Positions 46,998 through 56,700 of a stretch of DNA of 64,000 nt are shown piece by piece (the first letter of the stretch is position 1; each line of letters starts with the position of its first letter). Location of the stretch: assembly GCA_024226515.1 (NCBI GenBank), contig JAAELQ010000138.1, positions 39,297-103,296 on the forward strand, written 5' to 3'. The translations under genes were made by a program, and so were the position numbers. Source of the DNA: a bacterium. Its GTDB lineage: Bacteria; Acidobacteriota; Polarisedimenticolia; Polarisedimenticolales; Polarisedimenticolaceae. Below the pieces are notes generated by a model. That model searched no databases and had not been told where the DNA came from. It worked only from the letters and a program-made list of their open reading frames with translations.

Positions 46998-49900
46998 ATG
47001 CTGCACCGGCTGCTCCGCTTCGGATTCGGGATCGCGATCGGCCTCTGCCTGTCGCTCACAGCGGCCGGTGCGGGTGAGCCGGTCGACCTGGACCGCCCGT
47101 TCCACGCCGTCCCCCACGGGGGCGGAGCGATCGCCTGGGATCCCGCTGCCGTCCGGAGCGCGGCCGAGCGAGGCGTCGCCTGGACCGTCTCCGACTTTCC
47201 CCTGCCGGGCGCGGCGGCTGCGGTCGACCTCGTGCTCGAGCCGTTCCGCATCACGCCCCCCGGGGCGCGCTTCGTCGTCGGCAGCAGGACCGGGGCCGAC
47301 CGGCCGCTGGACTTCGACCCGGATAGCGTTCTGCTGTTTCGCGGCGGCGTCGCCGGCCGGCCCGAGTCGAGCGCGGTGCTGACGTTCAGCCGTCACGGCG
47401 TCAGCGGGACGATCGACCCGGGAGCCGGCGCCGGCGCGTGGGTCCTGCGCACGGTCGAGTCGCTCGACGTGACACAGGCGCCACCGTTCGTCGTCCAGCC
47501 ACATTCGTCCTCGGCCGAGACGCCCCCGCACGTCCCGGCCTGCGGCGTGCAGCTCGATACGACTCGCGAGCTGCCGCAGCCGACGCTGGGACTGCCCGGC
47601 GGCGGAGACGAGCGTAGGGGCGTGCGCCAGATCGAGCTGGCCGTCGAGACCGACTTCGAGTACTTCTCGCTGTTCGACAGCGCGGATGCCGCCGCGGCCT
47701 ACCTCGTGCAGCTCTACGCGCAGGTCAGCGAGATCTACGTGCGCGACGTCGGCGCCCGGATCGACCTGGTCTATTTCCGGCTGTGGGACGATCCCGACGA
47801 CCTGTTCAACGAGCCGAGCCCGCTATCGCCGTTTCAGAACTACTGGAACTTCAACATGATGCTGGTCCAGCGGGACGTGGCCCAGCTGTTCTCGGGCCGT
47901 CGCGACTATCCGTTCGGCGGCCAGGCCTACCTCAACGGCGTGTGCGAGCCCACCGGATACTCCGTGGTGGGCTACGGCAACGGCTTCTTCGAGGACCCGT
48001 CGCTGCCGAGCCCGTACCACTACGACATCCAGGTCACCGCGCACGAGCTGGGGCACAACGCCGGCACGGGCCACACCCACTCCTCGCCGAACAACATCGA
48101 CACATGCAACGACCCGCAGACAACACCGCAGCGCGGGACGATCATGAGCTACTGCGGGCAGACCTGGAGCGGAGGCAACGGCAACCGCGAGCTGTACTTC
48201 CACACGACGATCCAGGCCAACGTCGAGAGCTTTCTCTCCGGAGCGACGTGCGTCGTCTTCGACTGCAACGGCAACGGCGTCGACGACGCGCAGGACGTGT
48301 CGGGCGGGACGAGTCTCGATGGCAACGCCAACGCGATCCCCGACGAGTGCGAGGACTGCAACGCGAACCTCACGTTGGACGACGCCGACATCTCGCTGGG
48401 CAGCAGCGTCGACGTCAACCTCAACGGCATACCGGACGAGTGCGAGCCGGACTGCAACAACGATTCGATCCCCGACGCGCGCAACATCGCCGACGGCACC
48501 AGCATGGACCTGCACGGCAACGGCGTGCCCGACGAGTGCGAGGAGGATTGCGACCTCGACGGCATCTCCGACTTCTCGGAGATTCAGTCGCAGATGTCGC
48601 TGGACGTCGACCGCAACGCTCGACTGGACGCCTGCCAGGACTGCGACGGAGACGACACCTCGGACATCGACGCTCTCGCCGGCGGGCACGGCATGTGGGT
48701 GGCGAGCGGCCTGCTCGACGGCGAGGCGCGCCGATTCTACGCCGGCAGCGGCGTGCTGACGGGTCTTTCGGACACGGTCGTCGTCGAGGGTCAGGACGTC
48801 GCGGTGCGTGGCGACCGGCACGTGCTGATCTCGAGCGGACCGCAACACCGCATCCTCGAGTTCGACGCGACGGGCACGCTGGTGGGCGACCTCGTCGCGC
48901 CCGGCTCGGGCGGCGTGTCGTTTCCGACGGGACTCCTCGCCGACGACCAGGGGCGACTGCTCGTCTCGAGCCGCAACACCGACGAGGTGCTGGCCTACGA
49001 TCTGTCGACGGGCGCGTCTCTCGGAGTCCTGGTCGCGGCGGGCTCGGGCGGGCTGGACGGGCCGTTCGGGCTGACGCGGAGCCCGGCGGGGATGCTGCTG
49101 GTCACGTCGTCGACCAACGAGGTCCTGGAGTACGACGCGACGACCGGGGTCTTTTCGCGCGTGTTCGTCGACGCCGGCGCCAACGGCGGACTCGACCAGC
49201 CGCGCGGACTGACGTTCAAGGCGGACGGTAACTTGCTCGTCGCCAGCTTCGGCAGCGACGAGGTGCTGGAGTACGACGGCGACACGGGCGCGCCGCTCGG
49301 TAAGTGGGCGCAGGTCGGGACGTCCTCGGTCCTGACCCAGACCAGCCCGTGGGGCGTACGCGTGGGGCCCAACGGCAACGTCTACGTCGCACGCACCGGC
49401 GAGGCGTTCGGCTCGTCCTTCATCGCGGGGGAGGAGCACCACCACGACGACGAGCAGGTCGAGTTCAAGACGGATGTCCTGCACCTGAGCAACGCGCAGA
49501 TGTACGAGTTCGACACGCGCAACGGCAACTTCCTGCGCACGCACATCGGCGGCAACGACCACGGGCTGCTGTTCCCCACCGGCTTCGCGTTCATCCCGGG
49601 CTGGGACCTCGACTGCAACCTCAACCTGATCGACGACGCCTGCGACGTGGCGGCGGGCACCAGCCTCGACCTCGACTCGAGCGGCGTGCCCGACGAATGC
49701 GAGGCCGACTGCAACGCCAACGGCTCGCTCGACCGGCTGGACGTCATTCCGTACGGCTCGAGCCTGGACTGCAACTACAACCTGCTGCCCGACGAGTGCG
49801 ACCTGGCGGCGGGCACGATCACCGACTGCAACTTCAACGGCGAGTTCGACCCGTGCGAGCCGACGGCGACGATCCTCGCCGACTGCTCCGCGTGCGCGCT

Positions 49901-50402
49901 GGACAACGAGTGCGACGACGGCCTCGCCTGCACGACCGACTCGTGTTTCGACTCGGGTGGGCACTGCAACTTCACCCTCGACGCCGGGAGCTGCCGCATC
50001 GACGCCGCGTGCCACCTGGTCGGCGGCGTCAACCCGTCGAACGACTGCGAGGAGTGCGACGTTGCGTCGCCGCTGGGCTGGACGACCGTCCCGCCGGTCG
50101 AGGTGCCGGCGCTGGACCTCGAGGCGCTGGCCTCGACGCGGCTGACGTGGTCCGCGCAGGCCCACGCGGTGTACGACGTGTCCGGCGGGGACCTGGCGAC
50201 CCTGCGGCTCGACGGCGGAGTGGACGGGGCGGCGTGCCTCGCGTCCGACCTGGCGACCGCCGAGTGGGACGATCCGCGGGCGGACCCCGCCGTGGGCGCC
50301 GGCTTCTACTACCTCGTCCGTGCCCGCAAGGACTGCGGCGGCGGAAGCTGGGGCCGGGATGGGGACGGCGCCAAGCGCTCACCATCGACCTCCTGCCCCT
50401 GA
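46998..50402 (+). CDS. Secreted reprolysin-like zinc metalloprotease with repeat domains
   Basis: 1134 aa; ATG with GGGAGGA upstream. Signal peptide 1-26 (MLHRLLRFGFGIAIGLCLSL). After a propeptide-like region, the catalytic domain (about 210-420) carries the zinc motif HELGHNAGTGHTH (349-361) and a Met-turn GTIMSYC, as in M12-type peptidases. Then come dockerin-like/EF-hand-like Asp-Asn repeats (about 425-560, DCNGNGVDDAQDVSGGTSLD, each ending in PDEC), an NHL-type beta-propeller section (about 575-780) with repeated LVSSRNTDEVLAYD-like units, more dockerin-like repeats (about 870-960), a Cys-rich stretch (ACTTDSCFDSGGHC), and a C-terminal FN3-like module (GAGFYYLVRARKDCGGGSWG). It would act outside the cell or at its surface on unknown proteins. 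The stop is 2 nt from the convergent methyltransferase gene. Confidence 0.9.
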   Translation: MLHRLLRFGFGIAIGLCLSLTAAGAGEPVDLDRPFHAVPHGGGAIAWDPAAVRSAAERGVAWTVSDFPLPGAAAAVDLVLEPFRITPPGARFVVGSRTGADRPLDFDPDSVLLFRGGVAGRPESSAVLTFSRHGVSGTIDPGAGAGAWVLRTVESLDVTQAPPFVVQPHSSSAETPPHVPACGVQLDTTRELPQPTLGLPGGGDERRGVRQIELAVETDFEYFSLFDSADAAAAYLVQLYAQVSEIYVRDVGARIDLVYFRLWDDPDDLFNEPSPLSPFQNYWNFNMMLVQRDVAQLFSGRRDYPFGGQAYLNGVCEPTGYSVVGYGNGFFEDPSLPSPYHYDIQVTAHELGHNAGTGHTHSSPNNIDTCNDPQTTPQRGTIMSYCGQTWSGGNGNRELYFHTTIQANVESFLSGATCVVFDCNGNGVDDAQDVSGGTSLDGNANAIPDECEDCNANLTLDDADISLGSSVDVNLNGIPDECEPDCNNDSIPDARNIADGTSMDLHGNGVPDECEEDCDLDGISDFSEIQSQMSLDVDRNARLDACQDCDGDDTSDIDALAGGHGMWVASGLLDGEARRFYAGSGVLTGLSDTVVVEGQDVAVRGDRHVLISSGPQHRILEFDATGTLVGDLVAPGSGGVSFPTGLLADDQGRLLVSSRNTDEVLAYDLSTGASLGVLVAAGSGGLDGPFGLTRSPAGMLLVTSSTNEVLEYDATTGVFSRVFVDAGANGGLDQPRGLTFKADGNLLVASFGSDEVLEYDGDTGAPLGKWAQVGTSSVLTQTSPWGVRVGPNGNVYVARTGEAFGSSFIAGEEHHHDDEQVEFKTDVLHLSNAQMYEFDTRNGNFLRTHIGGNDHGLLFPTGFAFIPGWDLDCNLNLIDDACDVAAGTSLDLDSSGVPDECEADCNANGSLDRLDVIPYGSSLDCNYNLLPDECDLAAGTITDCNFNGEFDPCEPTATILADCSACALDNECDDGLACTTDSCFDSGGHCNFTLDAGSCRIDAACHLVGGVNPSNDCEECDVASPLGWTTVPPVEVPALDLEALASTRLTWSAQAHAVYDVSGGDLATLRLDGGVDGAACLASDLATAEWDDPRADPAVGAGFYYLVRARKDCGGGSWGRDGDGAKRSPSTSCP

Positions 50403-50404
50403 CC

Positions 50405-50983
50405 CTAGCCCGAGCGCAGCGTCCAGGCGCGCCACAGCATCAGCAGCGTGAGGACGGCGAGTCCGATCACCCACTGGTGCTCGCGCAGGCGCAGCATGCG
50501 CTCGGAGGACCAGGCGATCGTCGCCGCCGCAGGGTAGGAGTGCAGCGACGGGAAGAGCGCCGGCACGGCGTCGAAGTAGCGCTCGTACGCCTCTCCGTGC
50601 GCCTCGCGCAGGCGCGCCGGCTCGATGCGCTCCTTGCGCGGTAGGTAGTAGCCAAAGAACACAGCGTAGCCGAGCGCCAGGACGATCCAGTTGAGGTAGT
50701 TCGGCAGCGTGGCCATCACGCACAACCCGGTCAGGATCAGCAGGCGTCCGAGGTACAGCGGGTTGCGCGTGTAGCGGTACGGGCCCGAGGTCGTCAGCTC
50801 GACCGTCTTGCGCAGGTGGCCCGAGGCCCACAGCCGGACCGCCTCGCCGAGCAGGCAGAAGACGAAGCCGACGGAGACGCTCCACAGCGTCGGCCGGGCC
50901 AACCAGACCATCAGGCCGACGAAGGCCCAGACCGCGACGAGGCGCAGGAGACCGAGCTGCCTGTTGTACGGACTCTCGGCCAT
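50405..50983 (-). CDS. ICMT-like integral membrane methyltransferase
   Basis: 192 aa from ATG 50983, 5 nt after the radical SAM stop. It has four to five transmembrane helices and the isoprenylcysteine carboxyl methyltransferase/PEMT-type motif: SGPYRYTRNPLYLGRLLILT, where RYTRNPLY is the SAM-binding signature, then PRKERIEPARLREAHGEAYE and RYFDAVPALFPSL. Such enzymes methylate prenylated or other lipophilic substrates at the membrane face. As the last gene of the Mrp/PCP_red/radical SAM operon it may methylate a product made by the soluble enzymes; this is inference. Confidence 0.88.
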   Translation of the reverse strand: MAESPYNRQLGLLRLVAVWAFVGLMVWLARPTLWSVSVGFVFCLLGEAVRLWASGHLRKTVELTTSGPYRYTRNPLYLGRLLILTGLCVMATLPNYLNWIVLALGYAVFFGYYLPRKERIEPARLREAHGEAYERYFDAVPALFPSLHSYPAAATIAWSSERMLRLREHQWVIGLAVLTLLMLWRAWTLRSG

Positions 50984-50988
50984 AGGAT

Positions 50989-52311
50989 TTACTCGGGGTC
51001 GGGAGCGCGCCCGAAGATCTTCGGCGTGGGCATGCGCGAACGGATGCGCTCCAGCTCGTCGACCGTGACCCGCGCGATGCCCTGCTTGACGCAGTGCGAC
51101 TCGACGGCGCGCGTGACCATGCCGCGCACGAAGGCCGGGATGCGGCGCATACGCTCGCGGGCCGCGTCGTCCCACTCGATCTCGGTCGTCTCGGCGCTGC
51201 CGTACTCGATGCCCGGCGTCACGCGCTGCGCCGCGTCGGGATAGGTGCCCGGTACGTGCGAGCAGAGCGGGTCCTCGGCCAGGTAGTCGCCCGTGACGCC
51301 GTAGGCCCGCGCGCGGCAGCCGCCGCACAGGCCGTTGAACTCGCAGGCGCCGCAGCGCCCGTCCAGATCGTTACGCTCGCGGATGCGGACGAACGGCTCG
51401 GACGTGTTCCACAGCTCGGTCAGCGTCGAGTGCTTCAGGTTGCCGCCGAAGACCGGCAGGTAGGGGCACGGCGTGACGTCGCCGTTGGGCCGGATGCCCA
51501 TGTAGTGCGTGCCGGCGGGGCAGGCCCCGGCGCCACCGGCGTAGCTCTTGATGAACGGCGAGTCGGGGTCTTCCGCGTAGAGCTGCTTGACGTAGTGCGG
51601 GGCGCACTTGGCGTTGACCAGCATCTTGCCGCGATAGCGCTGCTGGATTTGCGAGAGCTGCGCCAGCACGTCGTCGTACTGCTGCGGCGTGATGTCCGAG
51701 ACGAACTCGCCGCGGCCTGTCTGCACGAGGAAGTAGAGGTTCCACACGCTGGCGCCCATCTCGTCGTACGCGAAGTCGGCGATGCCGTCCAGCTGTGTCA
51801 GGTTGTGGCTGCCGACCGTCGTCTGCACGATGAACGGCAGGCCGCGCTCGTGCAGGATCCTCGCCCCGCGGACCGTGTTCTTCCAGGCGCCCTGGATCGC
51901 GCGGAAGCCGTCGTGCCGCTCCGCGTCGAGCGCATCGAGCGACAGGGCGAGGCCGCGTACGCCTTCCTTCTTGAGCAGGTCGGCCAGGGTGGGCGTGATG
52001 CTGACGCCGTTGGTGCCGACGACGACCCACAGCTTCTTGCCGTTGGCGTAGCGGATGATCTCGAGGATGTCGCGCCGCAGCAGCGGCTCGCCGCCGGTCA
52101 GGATCGTCAACGCCTCGGGCGCGAACTGCGCGATGTCGTCGACGACCTTGCGGCAGCCGTCCGTGTCGAGCTCGCCGCGATCGGCGAACGCCTCGCTTTG
52201 CACCAACGGTGAGCCGCCCGCGTCGAGGTAGCAGTGCTCGCAGGCTAGGTTGCAGCGGTAGGTCAGGTTCCAGGAGACGACGTACGGCCGCTCGAATGTG
52301 CTCGTGTTCAT
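50989..52311 (-). CDS. Radical SAM/SPASM protein with C-terminal PCP_red domain
   Basis: 440 aa. The radical SAM core has C20-x3-C24-x2-C27 (YRCNLACEHCYLD) and the GGEPLLR motif. The SPASM region binds extra Fe-S clusters: CPAGTHYMGIRPNGDVTPCP, then CGACEFNGLCGGCRARAYG and a further Cys in DPLCSH. Residues about 380-440 (EWDDAARERMRRIPAFVRGM, then ESHCVKQG) match the PCP_red domain first seen at the C-terminus of the protochlorophyllide reductase B subunit. The core resembles NirJ/AhbD-type enzymes that modify tetrapyrroles, so a heme or other tetrapyrrole substrate is plausible. The stop is 5 nt before the methyltransferase start; the start is 16 nt after the small PCP_red gene. Confidence 0.87.
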   Translation of the reverse strand: MNTSTFERPYVVSWNLTYRCNLACEHCYLDAGGSPLVQSEAFADRGELDTDGCRKVVDDIAQFAPEALTILTGGEPLLRRDILEIIRYANGKKLWVVVGTNGVSITPTLADLLKKEGVRGLALSLDALDAERHDGFRAIQGAWKNTVRGARILHERGLPFIVQTTVGSHNLTQLDGIADFAYDEMGASVWNLYFLVQTGRGEFVSDITPQQYDDVLAQLSQIQQRYRGKMLVNAKCAPHYVKQLYAEDPDSPFIKSYAGGAGACPAGTHYMGIRPNGDVTPCPYLPVFGGNLKHSTLTELWNTSEPFVRIRERNDLDGRCGACEFNGLCGGCRARAYGVTGDYLAEDPLCSHVPGTYPDAAQRVTPGIEYGSAETTEIEWDDAARERMRRIPAFVRGMVTRAVESHCVKQGIARVTVDELERIRSRMPTPKIFGRAPDPE

Positions 52312-52327
52312 CGCGTAGCGGCCAGGC

Positions 52328-52753
52328 CTACATCCCGAAGAAGTCCTTGGCCTCGTCCAGCACGCGACCGTCGACTTGCGGGTAGCCCTTCTCCTGTGCC
52401 CACTTCTCGATACCGCTCTTGGCCATCGGCCGTACGAAGTCCGGCAAGTTGGCCAGCCGCTGCTCCGCGTCGTCGGTCCACGGGAACGCGGCGGGCTTCT
52501 GCTCGCCCTCCATCGACTGCACGACGCCTGTGAACGGGCACTTCGACGCGCCTGCCGCAGCCTGCTTCTCGCCGTCGGGGCCGATCTTGACGCCGAGCGA
52601 GCCGACGAGCTGCGTCTCCATCGGGTTGGTCAGCATCGCCATCTCGTAGCCGCAGTCCGAGCAGGAGTAGACCAGCGCGATCGATCCCCCCTCGGGCGGC
52701 TTGGTCTCGAGCAGCTCCATCGGCTTGTCGCACGGGACACACAAGAACTTCAT
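52328..52753 (-). CDS. Zinc-ribbon protein with PCP_red domain
   Basis: 141 aa from ATG 52753. The N-terminal zinc ribbon has C5-x2-C8 and C31-x2-C34 (FLCVPCDKPMEL, YSCSDCGYEMAM). Residues about 90-141 (FPWTDDAEQRLANLPDFVRP, then MAKSGIEKWAQEKGYPQVD) match the PCP_red domain, the same type found at the end of the radical SAM protein encoded next. The protein is soluble. The start overlaps the Mrp stop by 4 nt (ATGA), so the two are coupled. A role binding or presenting a tetrapyrrole is suggested by the domain's occurrence in chlorophyll reductase, but no activity is known for the isolated domain. Confidence 0.85.
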   Translation of the reverse strand: MKFLCVPCDKPMELLETKPPEGGSIALVYSCSDCGYEMAMLTNPMETQLVGSLGVKIGPDGEKQAAAGASKCPFTGVVQSMEGEQKPAAFPWTDDAEQRLANLPDFVRPMAKSGIEKWAQEKGYPQVDGRVLDEAKDFFGM

Positions 52754-53619
52754 CGTGGCTTCTCCAGGGTGCTGTGGATGCTCTCGGCGATCTCGGCCAC
52801 GGCGCGCAGCGCGGGCCGCCGTGCCTCGGCGACACTTTCGCCGGAATCGGAGATCGACGCAAGCTCGGGATCGAACGGGATGCGCCCCAGGCACGGGATG
52901 CCCAGGTTCACGTCGCCGGTCTCGGGAAACAGCGGGCGGACGTCGTCGCACTCGGAGCAGTAGTAGCCGCTCATGTTCTCGACGTAGCCCAGTACGCGGT
53001 TCGGCGTCTTGCGCAGCGCGGCGACCGAGCGCGTCACGACGCCACGCGCCAGATCGGACGGAATGCCGACCAGCACGAACGACGTCTGCTCGCCGAGGAA
53101 CTCCGCATACTGGAACGTGCGCTCGGCGCCGGGCGGCAGGTCGACGAGCAGGTGGTCCAGCTCGCCCCACTCGACCGCTGCCAGCAGCTCGGCCATCGCG
53201 CTGAACTCGCGCGTGGCGCGCCACGTGTGCGACTCGCCCTTCGAGACGTTGTCGAAGTCGACCGCCTCGCCCTCGGGGACGAGCGAGCCCAGCGAGACGA
53301 CACCGATGCCGTCGCGGTTGCGCGACAGGGCCACCCCGTCGGCCGTCGGCACGAACGGCACCTCGTGCATGCCCGCCAGACGCGCCTGGGACGGGCCGTT
53401 GATGTCGGCGTCCAGCACGGCGACGCTTGCGCCGTTCCGACGCAGGGCCGATGCGAGCTGCCAGGTCAGCGTGCTCTTGCCCACGCCGCCCTTGCCGGAG
53501 CCCACGGCGACCCTGTGGCGCACGCCGGCCAGCCGGGCCGCGATCCTCGATCGCAGCTCCCCGACCTGCTCGGCGACCCGCGAGCCGCCGTCGCCGACGA
53601 TGTCGTGGTAGGTCTTCAC
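52750..53619 (-). CDS. mrp: Mrp/NBP35-family P-loop ATPase
   Basis: 289 aa from GTG 53619; the longer frame upstream crosses the neighbouring protease gene and has no support. The deviant Walker A motif is GSGKGGVGKSTLTWQLASAL (40-59), followed by VLDADINGPSQ, the hydrophobic LVDLPPGAE near residue 150, and a CxxC in ENMSGYYCSECDDV, all typical of Mrp/ApbC Fe-S cluster carriers. The N-terminal MIP18-like domain of longer Mrp proteins is missing, so this is the short form. It would assemble or deliver Fe-S clusters, fitting the downstream radical SAM/SPASM enzyme that needs several. It heads the four-gene operon. A TACGGT lies 8 nt before the start, and no Shine-Dalgarno is seen. Confidence 0.93.
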   Translation of the reverse strand: MKTYHDIVGDGGSRVAEQVGELRSRIAARLAGVRHRVAVGSGKGGVGKSTLTWQLASALRRNGASVAVLDADINGPSQARLAGMHEVPFVPTADGVALSRNRDGIGVVSLGSLVPEGEAVDFDNVSKGESHTWRATREFSAMAELLAAVEWGELDHLLVDLPPGAERTFQYAEFLGEQTSFVLVGIPSDLARGVVTRSVAALRKTPNRVLGYVENMSGYYCSECDDVRPLFPETGDVNLGIPCLGRIPFDPELASISDSGESVAEARRPALRAVAEIAESIHSTLEKPR

Positions 53620-53669
53620 GTCCGCGTACCGTAGCACGCAGGATCGCCCGAGAAAACCGGGCTTTCCGA

Positions 53670-53717
53670 GGGGCCAGCCCCGCATCACGCAATCTGCATG
53701 ATGCAGGGTCTGACCCC
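53670..53717. repeat. REP-like imperfect inverted repeat
   Basis: Arms 53670-53690 and 53696-53717 pair with one gap and four mismatches around a 5-nt centre: GGGGCCAGCCCCGCATCAC against the complement of GATGCAGGGTCTGACCCC. It lies in the 110-nt gap between the C25 protease stop and the mrp start. The GGGTCTGACCCC core is reminiscent of REP/RAYT-type palindromes in other bacteria (from memory). No other copy is evident in the window. Confidence 0.55.
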
Positions 53718-53729
53718 TTTTCGGGAGGG

Positions 53730-56700
53730 CTAGTGCAGCGGGCCCGTTCCGTCGGGTCCCGTGGCCTGGACCAGCCAGTACAGCGTCGATGCGCCGTTCT
53801 GGTCCAGGAAGAGGGTGTCGGTCGCGTCGCCGTCCTCGGCCGTCACGTCGACGAAGTTGCCGACGTCGGTCGGATCGGTCGAGCGCCACACGCGGTACTC
53901 GATGCACAGCGGGTCGTCCCACCACTCGAGCCGCACGTCGTCGCCGACGCGGACGACGTCGACGATGCGCACCGGTCCGGGCACGCCGCAGGCGGCGACG
54001 TCGCACTGCTCTTCGTGGCTGTGGACCTTGACGTCGTCGATCCACCAGCCGCTGCGCTCGGTGGCGTCGTCGCAGGTCAGGCGCCAGCGTAGCTTGACGG
54101 ACTGTCCGCTCCACGGCGTCAGGTCGACGCGCGTCAGGCGCCACTCGTCGTACGAGCCGGTCCAGGCGTCGCGTCCCGCGATCGGGTTGGTACCGGAGAG
54201 CGATCGGTCGTACGCGCCCGCGACCATGTTCGGCCCCAGGTCGATCCAGCTCGCACCGCTGTCGACCGACAGCTCCAGCACGCCGCCGTCGTAGCCGCTC
54301 TGCAGGTCGATCCAGTGGCGGAACTCCAGCGTGGACGTGCCGTACAGGTCGAACTCGGGCGAGTGGAGCGGCGCATCCTTCAGCGCGGCGCTGTCACCGC
54401 CGAACCAGGACCACGTTCCGCCGGGTGTGTAGTTGCGATCGGAGGCGACGGCCCACTCGTCCACGCCCAGCGTGGCCTTGTGTTTCCAGCCGGGAGGCTC
54501 GCTGCCGCCGCTCTCCAGGTCCTCGAGGTCGATCGCGTCGGTCGTGTCGGCCTCGAGCACGACGGGGAAGCTGTCCGCCCAGACTCCCTCGGCCGACTGC
54601 AGATCGACGGTGAACGCCACGTGTTCCACGCACTCCACCGCACCGATCAGCACGGTGAACGGCAGCATCACCTCCTGGCCCGGGCCGAGGTAGGAGATCG
54701 GCGCGGGCTCGTCGAGACACGCCACGCTGGCGTCGGAGCTCAGCACCGCGTGCAGCCCGGTGGCCGCGCCCCAGCCGTTGTTGCGCACGACGACCTCCAG
54801 CGTCACGGTCTCGCCCACGTCGCCCACGCCGTCGGGATCGCACTCGCCGTCGTCCAGGACGGTGTGTCCGACCACGACCGGCTGCGGCCCGGCGACGATC
54901 GCCTGGCCGCAGATCTCGAGGCTCCAGTCGTCGATCGTGCCGGTGTCGCCTCCCGCGTGATCCTCCACGCGCAGGGTCCACGTGCCGTAGGCGGTCTCGC
55001 CGGCGAAGACGGACAGCGAATCGACCGGCGCGGTCTCGGTGTCGTACCACGTGCGCAGGTCGTTCGTGCCTCCGCCGCTGCGGTCGTGGAGCACGACGCT
55101 CGTCCCGTCGGGAGAGGTCAGCAACACGCGCAGGTCACCGATGTAGCTGTGCGAGATGTCGACGTGAACGTTGATCTCGGAGATCTCGATCGGGAGGCCG
55201 TAGTCGAGCACGCTCTCGACGTTCGAGTTGTCCGAGATCGGGTGCGGCACGTCCGCCGACAGCTCGCCGGCACAACTCGAGACCATCAACTCGAAGTCGA
55301 TCACGTCGCCGAAGCCACTGCCGGCCTCGCTCAACGTCAGCGTCAGCGGCACCGGCTGTTGGTCCGGCGCGTCGTGCTCGACGTCGATGTGGTAGGGCTC
55401 GATCGAGTCGTCCTGACTCTCGGCGGGGATGTCCGGATAGTCGCCGTCGGAGTCGACGATGGTGACATAGGGCGACTGGGTGCCGATCGACCCGGAGACC
55501 CCGGTCGCGTCGCGCCGGCCGAGATTGGCCAGCTCGACCGTCAGCGCCACGGTCTCGCCCGGCCCCGCGACACCGTTGCCGTTGCCGCCGAGGCTGTCGT
55601 CGACCTGCGTCTGCGCCAGCACCAGCGCCACCGCGTCGACTCGCTCGCTGAACGACGTCGTCCCCGATGCGCCTCCACCGTCGCCCCAGGCCAGGTTGAA
55701 GCCCAGCATCGCGCCGTCGGGCGCGGTCGGCTCGACCCGCACGAGGTAGTGATCGCCGACCGAGTCGGCCTGCTCGCCGGGAGCCAGGTCGGGGAAGGCG
55801 GCGTCCGAGTCGAGCACCTCGCACCACTGCGGCGTGGTGGTCGACAGCGTGCCGTACAGCGCGTAGCCCGGCTGCTGGCCGATGTTCTCCACGCTGACCG
55901 GCAGCAGCAACGTCTCGCCGGGATTGGGCCGGCCGTCGCCGTCCCCGCCCGCCGAGTCGTCGATCGCGTGTCCGCGGTGCACCAACCACGGCGAGGACGG
56001 CGAGATGATGTCCGCCGTGCCCTCGTGCGGCCGGTAGTCGTGGGCGGTGACGGTGACCTCCATCGCGCCCACCGACTGCGGCGCCGGGTCGAGCTGCAAC
56101 ACGATCGCCCCCGACGCGTCCGTGTAACCCGCCTCGAACACGCCCTCGTCCTTCTTGCGCACCGCGACGAGCGCGCCGGCGACCGGCTGCCCCTGGCGTG
56201 TGACGACAACCGTGAACGACGACTCGCCGATCGGCTGCGCGGCGTCGTACGTCACCTCCCAGGCCCGCGGCTCGCGCGTCCACAGCAACAGCGAGGGATC
56301 GGACAGCAGGTTGTACATGTCGTAGTAGTAGGCCACGCTGCCGGTGGGCCCGTAGTGGTTGTACAGATCCAGCTTGGTGCGGTTGAGGATCACGCCCAGC
56401 GCGGGGGTCGTGTCCATCGGGAAGATGTTGGTGTACAACGCGCGCTCGAGCACGTCGTCCTCGTCCCAGTACGAGTTGTTGCTGGCGCCCCAGAAGCCGA
56501 TCGCGCCACCCCCCGGCGTCTTCTGCCACGTCTCGCCGAAGCACTCGGTCTGGGCCAGCGTGCCGGTGATGCACGCGTTGCTGATGACGAACGGATACAT
56601 GTCGGCGTTGGCGTTGGCGCTGACGTCGGCCGCGTCGTACGAGCCCTGCGACGTAGGTCCCTCCCACGAGGTGTAGCCGCCGTGGCCGGAGTAGTTGACC

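Noticed and set aside
52754..53692. Upstream extension of the zinc-ribbon PCP_red frame through the mrp gene
   Set aside because: The frame runs open by composition across mrp, but the product there is Arg-rich and lacks motifs. ATG 52753 starts exactly at the zinc ribbon and overlaps the mrp stop by 4 nt.
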